DNA of 64,000 nucleotides from Gari tellinella (GCA_922989275.2 OV277857.1:5766001-5830000), one strand, 5' to 3'; counted from the stretch's first letter, positions 50,947 through 59,893 are shown. Notes: generated by a model from the letters alone, not told the origin. Numbers and translations are program-made.

Positions 50947-51160
50947 TTAACCCTTAGCCTGACACTCACGACTATAGCTCCATATGCAAACAGCTTGGAT
51001 CCGGATGAGACGCCGAGTAACTCGGCGTCTCATCCGGATCCAAGCTGTTTGACACTCGGACAACATTTTCAGCAATTTTGAGCAACTTTGAAGCACTTTG
51101 AAACTTGAAGCAGACGAGAAATATAGCAGACGACAATTTATTTGGCGGGCTAAGGGTTAA
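50947..51160 (+). mobile_element. Family I MITE, copy 3
   Basis: TTAACCCTTAGCCTGACACT to GGCGGGCTAAGGGTTAA, 214 bp. Differs from copies 1 and 2 at only a few positions. Perfect M1 palindrome. Confidence 0.9.
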
Positions 51161-51345
51161 CACATTTGAACCTAGCAACGAGTATACTCGTCATTAGCAA
51201 ACTGAATACATGTTAAGAGAACATTTGCAGGAGTCAACTAATCAAGGTCTACATTATTTGACATTTTATAATGTTTTGTAAAAATCAACCATAAATACTA
51301 AAAAGAAATTGGAACTCTCTAAATGTTTTGAGTTAAGTCTAAGCA
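51160..51345 (-). mobile_element. Family E MITE, decayed
   Basis: ACACATTTGAACCTAGCAAC, GAGTATACTCGTC, AAGGTCTACATTATTTGACA, AATCAACCATAAATACTAAA. Confidence 0.45.
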
Positions 51346-51439
51346 TAATTTGGTGGATTCAAGATAAAAATCAGTGTGAAAATATCTCGTCAAAAGTTTG
51401 AAATTTTAAACGGAATTGGCATCAACCAATGTATACGCT

Positions 51440-51664
51440 TAACTACATAACCATTCAATCGCTCCGTTGCCATTACGACGAACAAACCCATATAACACAG
51501 GCGCTGCCATATTATCGTCTGCTTATTTTTCCGTTTTCATTTTATAAAATGAAATTGAGATTATTTGGAAAATTCATTCAAGAAACAGTTGGGATCTTGA
51601 TCAGACGCCGCGTTACACGCATTGAAAATGTCATTAATGTTGATCATGTCAGTGAAAGGGTTAA
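51440..51664 (+). mobile_element. Family D MITE, right core arm lost
   Basis: CCATATTATCGTCTGCTTAT, left arm GAAACAGTTGGGATCTTGAT CAGACGCCGCG, then ATCATGTCAGTGAAAGGGTT AA. Confidence 0.5.
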
Positions 51665-52107
51665 GTATTTTAGTAATGTTTTAGATTTCAATGTCACTAA
51701 CTGAACGATTGTATAAATTATAGGCAATAATTGACACGCACAAAAGCTAAAAAAAACAACTATTTTATATTCGCCTTATTAAGAATTTAGAGCCTGAACA
51801 TAATTATTATCTTTCAGACAAGTTTACAAGAAATTTCCAAAAATAGCCACTTCGTCTGACAGGTTTTCTATAAATACAATACCGATGAGAAGCACACTTT
51901 TCCTTTTGTTGAAATTGATTTAAGTCTGTGTTTGAATAAAATACCTTTAATTTGCAGAGTAATGCAAATGTTTGAGATTAAGGGAAACCAGTAAATCTGA
52001 GACGCCTGAAAATAGATTGGTACATTTAATTGTAATGCTAACTTTTGAGTCTGCAAACTATAGATACTATCGTTTTCCTTCAAAAACTTTTTAAGACGAA
52101 TGGCAGC
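51665..52107. other. No feature recognised
   Basis: Nothing supported. Confidence 0.5.
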
Positions 52108-52258
52108 TTAACCCATTTACTCCATAGCCTGTTTGTAGTATTAAATATAGTTGAAAGTAAAGCTATCATTTGATAGAATATACAAATATCTGTTATGAAA
52201 CATATTGATGACGGTATAATTTTTAACTATTTTCTTCAGTGAAAGAATAAATCAAATG
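52108..52258 (+). mobile_element. Family C MITE interrupted by element Q
   Basis: TTAACCCATTTACTCCATAG, a shortened M2 (TAGTTGAAAGTAAAGC), TTTTCTTCAGTGAAAGAATA AATCAAATG. Stops where Q begins. Confidence 0.55.
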
Positions 52259-52262
52259 CTTT

Positions 52263-52804
52263 AAAGGGACTCGCAACCGGATGGTGTACTTGTCAAAATA
52301 AAATAAAATACTAAAATAAAAGCAAATTTGTGGCATTATTTGGCTTCTGACATTAAAATAATATGATCAGTCCAAAAAAAGTCTCAAGAATCGTCACCGA
52401 ATCTTAGATTTTTAGATATTTTCCATCGTTTTTCTATACCGACTAGTAGACGGTATAGTTGTTGTTGTTGCTTCTCTACACGGGCTCAGACATAAACACG
52501 AGCCGAATTACGAAGTTGTATGCACTTTAGATCGCTACACATTAAAATACGTTAAATCGATCCGAGATAAACGGATAGTTCCGTGGTCCATTGGTCTAAG
52601 CGGTTACCCCTATTTTGCCTTCTGTCCGCCAATGCCGGGCCCCGGGTTCGAATCCCACCAGAGACCAATATTTTTTTTTATTGAAATACATTTTTTTTAA
52701 ACAGAATTTCTTATCCTAAACTAATTCTTTACCATTTATATAAGCGTTTGACACATATTTACAAATTACTATTTTTAATGCACCATCTGGTTGCGAGTCG
52801 CTTT
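52263..52804. mobile_element. Element Q: 542-bp inverted-repeat element with tRNA-like core
   Basis: 24-bp terminal inverted repeats: AAAGGGACTCGCAACCGGAT at the left, and at the right, read in reverse, AAAGCGACTCGCAACCAGAT, both followed by GGTG (22 of 24 match). Outside the ends is TTAA or TTTAA. The interior is AT-rich and holds a tRNA-like promoter region (52578-52667). No coding capacity. Confidence 0.7.
52578..52680 (+). ncRNA. tRNA-like sequence with pol III A and B boxes
   Basis: A-box-like TGGTCCATTGG (52584-52594), a perfect B box GGGTTCGAATCCC (52644-52656), then GAGACCA and a T run (52670-52679) suitable as a pol III terminator. The acceptor and T stems pair poorly, so this is more likely tRNA-derived (SINE-like) than a functional tRNA gene. 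The anticodon cannot be assigned safely. Confidence 0.55.
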
Positions 52805-52894
52805 AATATGTGGATAATTATATAGAGTAAAATATTTAACATATAAATAAATCTACAAATTCTATTGTAAAAGAGATTACTAGTTGCCTCCACC

Positions 52895-53002
52895 CGTCTT
52901 TTCAATATTTCATAAGTCAAAATAACTAAATATTCAATTTGAGAAATAAAAGCAGACGACAATATTTTAGAATGTATGACGTCATGACAGTGAAGGGGTT
53001 AA
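52895..53002 (+). mobile_element. Family D2, right part
   Basis: AAGTCAAAATAACTAAATAT, AAAAGCAGACGACAATATTT, TATGACGTCATGACAGTGAA GGGGTTAA. Left half absent. Confidence 0.6.
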
Positions 53003-53044
53003 TACAGCGACTTTATCAAATGTTTCCAATATGCCTACAAGTGA

Positions 53045-53153
53045 CTGCCTAAAATGAGTGTAAAACAGTTAGTATCCTGATCAGACGCCTGATCAGGATC
53101 CAAACTGTTTTCAAATTACATGTGTACTCGGGGTAAGGCAGTGAAGGGGTTAA
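53045..53153 (-). mobile_element. Family D2 fragment with shortened core
   Basis: TAAAACAGTTAGTATCCTGA, CAGACGCCTGATCAGGATCC (loop deleted), then TGTACTCGGGGTAAGGCAGT GAAGGGGTTAA. Confidence 0.6.
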
Positions 53154-53248
53154 ATTATGAAAACACTTTTCTATTCAGTTCATGTCAATTCAAGGGTTAA
53201 ATGCCAAATAATTGATATCTTTATATTTCTTAAATGTTATCCTACTTT

Positions 53249-53497
53249 TTAACCCTTTACCCAATAACCTGTTTTAACATTAAATACAGATGATCACTTA
53301 AAGCAGGTTGAAAGTAAAGCAGAATGTGCCTTAAGGCACATTCTGCTTTACTTTCAGCCTGCTTTAAACTTGATCTGCTAGGCTATATATAATGTTTGTT
53401 ATGGTAATTGTTTATAAGGGTATAAACTGGAACTATTTTCTTCAGCGGAGGAATAAATTAAAAACGCTAAAAGTCGCTTCTATGGGGGAAATGGTTA
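53249..53497 (+). mobile_element. Family C MITE, full copy (249 bp)
   Basis: TTAACCCTTTACCCAATAAC to CTATGGGGGAAATGGTTAA. Perfect-looking M2 palindrome (CTTAAAGCAGGTTGAAAGTA, GTGCCTTAAGGCAC, mirror). Its right TTAA is shared with the next element. Confidence 0.85.
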
Positions 53498-53732
53498 ATC
53501 CCCTCACTGCTTTTCCGGAGTACAATGATTATATATAAACAGTTTGGATCTTAATCAGACTTCGCGTAACGCGGTGTCTGATCAGGATCCAAAATAATTT
53601 ACACTCATTTCATTACATGTACTTCTAAAGTCAAAATAACTAAATATTAGTGAAGTAAAAATTGAATTGTTGCGATAAAAGCAGACGATAATTGTTTACA
53701 AATTGAAGACGTCATAGCAGTGAAGGGATTAA
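53494..53732 (+). mobile_element. Family D2 MITE sharing a TTAA with family C
   Basis: TTAATCCCCTCACTGCTTTT to AGCAGTGAAGGGATTAA. Core GTTTGGATCTTAATCAGACT with mirror; tail AAAGCAGACGATAATTGTTT and GAAGACGTCATAG. Confidence 0.75.
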
Positions 53733-53861
53733 GATAAAATATATGCATACATTGCTTTGTTTGAATGCTCGTATCCTACGTAATTCTCGTTTATTGTATC
53801 TGTCTAGAGTTTATGAAAATCAATCCTCGTAATTGGTAATGGCCAATAGGTAATTGGCTGG

Positions 53862-54290
53862 TTAACCCTTTCACTGTCAAATTTGTCGCGAGTTTTTACC
53901 CCTTCACAGTTTCAGTGTCGTCTGCTTCAATTGATTGTTTGCAAGAGTGATTCAAAGTAAGATTCAATGTAGTTTAACTTAAAACAAATCGATACGAGTG
54001 TCAAACAGTTAGCTCCCTCCCAACAACGGCCCTCCCAACAACGACTCCCTTCTTACAACGACCCTTGCCGCTTTCCCCAAACATGACAATTATGCTGCAA
54101 TATTGTCTGGTTAAAATTGTCGTCTGCTGGTTTTCTCAAATTTACATATTGGACATTTTGACAGAGCAAAACTGAATGACCAGTGACAAACAGCTTTAAT
54201 CCATACCAGACGCCGCGTGACGCGGCGTCTCATCAGGATCCAAACTTTTTGCGAACGCGCTTTTATGCGTTATTGAGAGTGAAATGGTTG
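53862..54290 (+). mobile_element. Chimeric element: N left, B left plus core, N right
   Basis: TTAACCCTTTCACTGTCAAA and the N interior run to GTGTCAAACAGTTA. B sequence follows (GCTCCCTCCCAACAACGGCC, GACTCCCTTCTTACAACGAC, CAGACGCCGCGTGACGCGGC), then the right side is N again (CATCAGGATCCAAAC, GCGAACGCGCTTTTATGCGT, TTGAGAGTGAAATGGTTGA). Both junctions lie within the shared M1 core. Confidence 0.7.
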
Positions 54291-54309
54291 ACGAATATTA
54301 ATAATTACA

Positions 54310-54559
54310 AATACCCTTTCGTGGTCAAATTTATCGTGCGAGTTTTACCCCTTCGCCGCCATATTGTCGTCTGCTTTTAAATAGAAGTTTGCAATAACGT
54401 TTCAAAGTTAGATTGAAGGCAATATGGCTGACGAAATTTCAAAAGGAGGGTCACACAGTGTGGATACTGATCAGACGCCGCGTAACGCGGCGTCTGATTA
54501 AAATGTTTGCAAACTGTTTGCAGACTCGCCTGCTGGCATCTTTGACAATGGAAGGGTTA
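54310..54559 (-). mobile_element. Family N MITE
   Basis: ATACCCTTTCGTGGTCAAAT to TTTGACAATGGAAGGGTTAG. Core GTGTGGATACTGATCAGACG, CGCGTAACGCG, right arm scrambled (ATTAAAATGTTTGCAAACTG). Confidence 0.65.
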
Positions 54560-54618
54560 GTGTTCATACATTTGCAAGCATTGTCATCCGTCTATGATGC
54601 ATTATTGAATGTACAAAA

Positions 54619-54954
54619 TACAGCGCTCCCTCTCTACAGACTACAACTACAACTAATGAGAGACAATAAGTAAATGCGTTGTTCGAAGGGATTCGTTATA
54701 GGGAGGGAAATTGGCTTACAATTGCAAAACAGCCTGAATCAGGAATAGACGCCGCGTCTCTCGTCATAATGTTTTATTCTGTCAAAATGTCCAATGTGCG
54801 GCTTTGGGGAAAAACAACAGACAACAATCTTAAGCAGTCGTTTTTGCAAGAAGGAAAGGGTTAGAAATAATTGTTTTGTTTTGGGAATAGCGGCAAGCGT
54901 TGTTGTAAGGGGAGCATCGTTTTTGGGAGGGTTGTTGTAGGGAGGGGCACTGCA
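54619..54954 (-). mobile_element. Family B MITE, core collapsed
   Basis: TACAGCGCTCCCTCTCTACA to AGGGAGGGGCACTGCA. GAATCAGGAATAGACGCCGC GTCTC is all that remains of the core. Confidence 0.7.
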
Positions 54955-55067
54955 TTTACGATCAATCAGCAAATAGTATGAATCAGATCTGTCTCTCAAC
55001 TGTTGCGATGGAAACAATTTCTTAAACATCATGATTTTATCAGGAAATAATATATTGTACCCCACTG

Positions 55068-55147
55068 TATGCTGTACTTCCAGCTTGCTTTAAGTGGTCA
55101 CATATTGTTAAAAACAAAAGAAACAGGTTATGGTGTAAACGGATAAT
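55068..55147 (-). mobile_element. Family C right-end fragment
   Basis: TACTTCCAGCTTGCTTTAAG, GAAACAGGTTATGGTGTAAA CGG. Confidence 0.45.
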
Positions 55148-55159
55148 AGTCAAAGCGAA

Positions 55160-55436
55160 AAAGAAAGACACAATGAAACGTTCATCGAAATAATATCCAA
55201 GACAAATGGCTTTATAATAACAAGTGAAAACAGTAACAGTTAATTGACAGTGTTAGCAGTCGACATTTGTGACACTGGCGACACTATCAATCTCCGATAG
55301 AGCATCCGCCGTGCCGATGTCTATTTGAGGGAGCAGTTATTAGGCTCTGTGACACTGGCGACACGATCAATCTCCGATAGAACATCCGCCGTTGTCAATG
55401 TCTATTTGAGGGAGTAGTTATTAGACACTGTGGCTC
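55160..55436 (+). repeat. LTR-like repeat, copy 1 (5' truncated)
   Basis: CAATGAAACGTTCATCGAAA, GACAAATGGCTTTATAATAA, CAGTTAATTGACAGTGTTAG, to CACTGTGGCTCA. The 80-bp segment beginning TGTGACACTGGCGACAC is present twice (55268-55347 and 55348-55428). Confidence 0.7.
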
Positions 55437-55825
55437 AGTTTCCTTTCTACAACGACCCTGTCAACAACGACTCCCTCCCTACAACGACACTTGTCGCTGT
55501 TCCACAAACAAGACAATCATATCTAACGCTTTTACAGCTGCAATATTGCCTGCCTAAATATGTCGTCTACTGGTTTTCTCAAAGTTACATAATGGACAAT
55601 TTTATCAGAAAAAAACGTATTGACGAGTTGCAAACAGCTTGAATCCTGATCAGACGCCGCGTTACGCGGCGTTTGATCTGCATTCAAGCTGTCATCAACT
55701 AGGATATAGAGAAAACAAAATCGTACGGTGTATGTTCATGTCTGTATAAATTGGCACTAGTTATTCAGAGGAGAAGTAAATTTAATGCGCTAAAAGGCGC
55801 TTCTATGGGACAAAAGGTTAAATGC
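55437..55825 (+). mobile_element. Chimeric element: B left plus core, C right
   Basis: CCTTTCTACAACGACCCTGT and the B interior lead to an M1 core (GAATCCTGATCAGACGCCGC with mirror). After AAGCTGTCATCA the sequence becomes family C (ACTAGGATATAGAGAAAAC, ATGCGCTAAAAGGCGCTTCT, GGGACAAAAGGTTAA). The junction is at AAGCTGTCA, a word compatible with both families. Confidence 0.65.
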
Positions 55826-55842
55826 TTATTAATAGAGTAAAT

Positions 55843-56158
55843 TGTTAAGAACTTATCGCAAAACACAAGTTTGACAATGTTTATATTATATAAATAAGAC
55901 ATTGTCTCTATTCCTAAAAGCACTCGTTTAATTGACAATAAAACATTGGACAAGACAATGAAACGTTCATTGAAATTATCCAAGACAAATGGCTTTATAA
56001 CAAGTGAAAACAGTAACAGTTAATTGACAGTGTTAGCAGTCGACATTTGTGACACTGGCGACACTATCAATCTCCGATAGAGCATCCGCCGTTGCCAATG
56101 TCTATTTGAGGGAGCAGTTATTAGCCACTGAGGCTCAGCTCTCTCTCTCTCCAATACT
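55843..56158 (+). repeat. LTR-like repeat, copy 2
   Basis: TGTTAAGAACTTATCGCAAA to GAGGCTCA (56137), 295 bp with TG...CA ends. Contains a TATA box (TATAAATA, 55889-55896) and AATAAA (55937-55942), the promoter and poly(A) signals expected of an LTR. Similarity to copy 3 continues past CTCA to CTCTCTCCAATACT (56158), so the true right end is uncertain. Confidence 0.6.
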
Positions 56159-56263
56159 GTACCATTTCTACTATATAGCAGTCGCTCAAAACAACTTGAA
56201 TTTGTTGTTAACAGTCGGTTCATTCTTAAAGCAGAGTTAATAAAGAGAAGAAAGAATTTAGTT

Positions 56264-56501
56264 TTAACCCTTTCCCTCATAGAAGCCCCTTTTAGCATAT
56301 TTTATTTAAACCAGCTCTGTAGAAATTAGTTCCAAATTATACATTCATGAATATGTATCGTCAAAAATACTAACTTTTTTCTAGCAGAAAGTAGCTTAAG
56401 CAGGCTGAAAGTAAAGCAGAATGTGCCATAATTATTTTCAACCTGCTTCAAGGGATCAAATATCTTCAAAACTAGAAACATGCTATGAGGTAAAGGGTTA
56501 C
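56264..56501 (-). mobile_element. Family C MITE between LTR-like copies
   Basis: TTAACCCTTTCCCTCATAGA to GGTAAAGGGTTA. M2 palindrome partly deleted (GTGCCATAATTATTTTCAAC). Confidence 0.65.
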
Positions 56502-56605
56502 TCATACGCTTGCTAAAGCGCATTATTTCCGCCTAGTGATGTATATATATGAGTCTTTTACCAACAGTGTTTTAGCTGTTTAAAAGGCGTATACATAGGT
56601 TACAT

Positions 56606-56918
56606 TGTTAAGAACTTATCGCAAAACACAAGTTTGACAGTATATATACTATATAAATAAGACACTGTCTCTATTTCTCAAAGCGCCCGTTTAATTGACA
56701 ATAAAACATTGGACAAGACAATGAAACATTCATCGAAATTATCCAAGACAAATGGCTTTATAACAAGAGAAAACAGTAACAGTTAATTGACAGTGTTAGC
56801 AGTCGACATTTGTGACACTGGCGACACTATCAATCTCCGATAGAGCATCCGCCGTTGCCAATGTCTATTTGAGGGAGCAGTTATTAGGCACTGTGGCTCA
56901 ACTCTCTCTCCAATACTC
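56606..56918 (+). repeat. LTR-like repeat, copy 3
   Basis: TGTTAAGAACTTATCGCAAA to GTGGCTCA (56900), 295 bp, with TATAAATA (56652-56659) and AATAAA (56700-56705) at the same places as copy 2. Starts 763 bp downstream of copy 2. Confidence 0.6.
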
Positions 56919-57567
56919 CGAGTCTGCTTCGCTGCCATTGGTTCCCCATGGTAAGTACCTGTAGAGCGAGCGAGTGGTGAGTTGATTCAGTATAGTGTGT
57001 GTATCGGAGTCGAACAAACAGAGCCGTGCGATAATTACATGCAAAATTAACTATCTAGGCATGATTCTACTATCACAGAACATTGGCTGTCTGTGATAAG
57101 TACAAGAGGTTTGATATCAGAACCAAACAAGTCTGACAGGGCTGAACTCACAGGGGAGCCTGTATAAGGCTATTTCATAACAATTGTGTAAAAACACCTG
57201 GTGATGTGAATTTCAATTTACGATACAGCAGAATCTAATATTTAGGAATTCGAAATTGAAAATTTTGGAATAATAACATCAGAAGAATATGTTTCTCTGA
57301 GACCAGCCCAAGTTTTACCTGTGGAGTAAATACTAAACTAAAGGAACCGTGAAGTTAGTGCATAGTTTTGCGAGAGAAATTTTAAAACAAGGAAGCAAGT
57401 TATCTAAGTTGCTAATTTAATTATACAGTTTCTGGCTAGGGGTATATCCGCACAGGTGCGGGTGGTCAAGGGACAATCACTTAATATTATTGGAGTATGA
57501 AAATATAAAGATTTGGAATACCTGATATAAGAAAAGGTAAGAATTGAATAACACATATCATTTCCGA
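56919..57567 (+). other. Unassigned sequence after the LTR-like repeat
   Basis: CCATGGTAAGTACC at 56947-56960 resembles a splice donor (GTAAGT at 56951) just inside an ATG. It could be the leader of an LTR element or a 5' exon, but no downstream acceptor or coding frame can be shown. Confidence 0.25.
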
Positions 57568-57690
57568 AGTAATGCATATCGGCCTCTCTTTGATGACCAA
57601 CAAGCTAGAGACAAACTTACTTCTATCTTCATTAATAATAATGTCGTCCCTAATTTTATGCCGAATTCACAATTTGGTTTTATTTTACTG
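57568..57690 (+). pseudogene. Possible LINE-type reverse transcriptase scrap
   Basis: One frame reads SNAYRPLFDDQQARDKL, TSIFINNNVVPNFMPNSQFG, F. Non-LTR reverse transcriptases have a YRPI(S) motif followed about 30-45 residues later by a (S/H)QFGFR motif, and this order is seen here at shortened spacing. The frame ends where family D-type sequence starts. Only about 40 codons remain, so chance resemblance is possible. Confidence 0.35.
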
Positions 57691-57694
57691 AAGA

Positions 57695-57822
57695 AATTTT
57701 AAAACCAGTGTCAAACAGCCAGGATATTGACCAGAAACCGAGTTACTCGGCGTTAGATCAGAATCCAAACTGTTTGCAGAAGCAAATAGAAGTTATCAAT
57801 AGCAGAGAAAGTGTTTACGTCA
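57695..57822 (+). mobile_element. Family D remnant with M1 core
   Basis: AAACCAGTGTCAAACAGCCA, GATATTGACCAGAAACCGAG TTACTCGG, ATCAGAATCCAAACTGTTTG C, then AGCAGAGAAAGTGTTTACG. Confidence 0.5.
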
Positions 57823-57951
57823 CGTGACTTACTTAATGCACGGGAAAACGCTCGAAAAGATCTTTCTGCATAACTTGGTTTCTGCATCTCACTGACTGAC
57901 AATGGGACAAAACTTACATTGGCTGTTGCTTATTAAGATTTTACTGTTGTA

Positions 57952-58169
57952 TTAACCCTTTCACTGGCTTACTCCCGAACGCACTAGTTATTTACAAACA
58001 GTTTCGACCCTGATCAGACGCCGCGTCACGCAGCGTCTGATCATGATCCAAACTGTTTGACATTCATTTCAATATTTCTTTAGTCAAAATTCCTAATTGT
58101 TCAATTTGAGAAATAAAAGCAGACAACAAATGTTTAAAATTGATGACGTCACGTCAGTGAATGGGTTAA
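57952..58169 (+). mobile_element. Family D2 MITE, full copy (218 bp)
   Basis: TTAACCCTTTCACTGGCTTA to TCAGTGAATGGGTTAA. Core GTTTCGACCCTGATCAGACG with mirror; GAAATAAAAGCAGACAACAA; CRE-like TGACGTCA in GATGACGTCACG. Confidence 0.8.
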
Positions 58170-58304
58170 ACAAATCGTGACAACAAGGAAATGCCTTTCC
58201 GACATTGCAAAACGTTTAGAATCAAATCTGTTTCTTATATTGGAAATGACGTTTCTTACTCTGGTCTGCACTGTTTGGCAGTTGTTCAAAGCAGGAGTAA
58301 TAAA

Positions 58305-58360
58305 TGTCCACAGCCTGTCAAACAGTAAGATCTTTGATCAGACGCCGCTATTCTGATTAG
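58305..58360. repeat. M1 half-core remnant
   Basis: CCTGTCAAACAGTAAGATCT, TTGATCAGACGCCGCTATTC TGATTAG. Right arm lost. Confidence 0.4.
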
Positions 58361-58433
58361 CGAAGGCTTAATCAAACAAATTTTGTTTTAAACCGTTCAC
58401 TAATTTCAAGTATTTCAAGTTATGTATCAACTT

Positions 58434-58525
58434 GTTGTAGAAGTAAAGTAAAGCAAAATCTCCGTTACTAACGGAGCGTACTGTTTTTACTTTACTTCTG
58501 CTTTGAGCTGTTATCTGCCTGTAGA
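58434..58525 (+). repeat. M2-related palindrome (variant)
   Basis: AGAAGTAAAGTAAAGCAAAA, CTCCGTTACTAACGGAGCG, TTTTTACTTTACTTCTGCTT TGAGCTG. A decayed relative is at 63365-63450. Confidence 0.55.
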
Positions 58526-58709
58526 GGTGTCTACGATTCTGTTGGAAAACTGCCTCTCAAATCAAGTTTTTCTGTGAAAGTTGTAATGAATTGCCAACTC
58601 TATCATTGTGACAATTATTGTGACAGCAGTAATAATAAATATGATATATGTATTGTAACATTGTCAACCGCGCTTAAATAATTTATCAGTTATTGTAAAA
58701 ATCATAGCT

Positions 58710-58956
58710 TACAGTGGAGAATACATTATTATTTCCAAATAAACGCGTTTATGCTAAATCGTTTATTTTAATTGCAAACAGCTTGGAGCCAGATCAGACG
58801 CCGGGTAAACAGGCGTCTGATCAGGTTCCAAACTGTTTGCAACTCTTATTTAATTGAATTATCAGAATGTCAAAAATATTTTTAAATCATTTGATTGCAA
58901 TGCGTTTACGTTTCGTTTGAGTTTAAACGGGAAATAATAACGTCGTCTCTATTGTT
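58710..58956 (+). mobile_element. Family A MITE, older copy
   Basis: TACAGTGGAGAATACATTAT, core GCTTGGAGCCAGATCAGACG with mirror, AACGGGAAATAATAACGTCG, decayed end CTCTATTGTT. Confidence 0.75.
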
Positions 58957-59386
58957 CCAGCAACCCAGCAGAATAGCCATAGACAGACAGAAAGGTAGCT
59001 TAATGCAAGTTAGAAGTAATGCAGGGTTATGGGTTGAAACAGCGGAAATAAAGAATAAACCATGCATTTTTTTTCAACATTATTTTTTCATCCTGTATAG
59101 GTCAATCCATTATATTGTGCATGTTTTTCCGGTTAGAATACGTTTGACTGTACATACTTGAATATCAATAATTTGTGATTATATTGGCAAACATATCATA
59201 ATTCTCTTGAGTTCTGTAATTATAAATTATATAAACGATTTATGCATATGTGTTATCAGTTTTAATCAAACTTAAATAATTCATCAGTGAGTTTGACAGC
59301 TTGATTCAGACTTGTAAATATATACATATTTAAATAATAATTTAGCCTGAATCTGAACGTCATTTGCTTGATATAAATAGAATATT
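58957..59386. other. No feature recognised
   Basis: An 88-codon frame (58895-59161) starts inside the A copy and has no known motif. Confidence 0.5.
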
Positions 59387-59893
59387 TTAACCCTTTACTC
59401 CATTGATCCGCAATTTTGATGCAATTCATTTATTCCACCACTGAAGAAAATAGTTCAATTCTGTACAGAAATGAATGTGAAATATGAGAAATACCTCCTA
59501 CATCCTAACCGATTATAGCTTAAAGCAGACTGAACGTAAAGCAGAATGTGCCTTAAAGCGCATTCTGCGTAATTTTCAACCTACAGTGGAGAATCTGTTA
59601 TTCTTTCCCAATAAACGCGTTTACGCTAAAACTATTATTCGCAGTGCAAACAGTTTGGAGCCAGATCAGACGCCGGGTAACCCGGCGTCTGATCAGGCTC
59701 CAAACTGTTTGCCACCAAGATAAACAAGAATTATCAGAACTGTCCAAAAGTTGGATTTTTTTCTACGTTTTAGTGCTTTGCGTTTGCGTACGTTTGCGTT
59801 TAAACGGGAAAGAATAACATATTCTCCACTGTACTTTGTATGGTAATGACTGTGTCTTCAAAACAATAAACGGGCTATGGAATAAAGGGTTAA
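59387..59893 (-). mobile_element. Family C MITE carrying a nested family A copy
   Basis: TTAACCCTTTACTCCATTGA to GGAATAAAGGGTTAA. M2 core (CTTAAAGCAGACTGAACGTA, GTGCCTTAAAGCGC, mirror) is cut after TTTTCAACC by the A element, with C continuing at CTTTGTATGG. Confidence 0.8.
59582..59833 (+). mobile_element. Family A MITE (252 bp) nested in family C
   Basis: TACAGTGGAGAATCTGTTAT to CATATTCTCCACTGTA with intact M1 core and TA on both sides. Confidence 0.9.

Noticed and set aside
52578..52667. A functional tRNA gene
   Set aside because: A and B boxes are good, but acceptor and T stems pair poorly and the sequence is inside an inverted-repeat element, so a tRNA-derived sequence is preferred.
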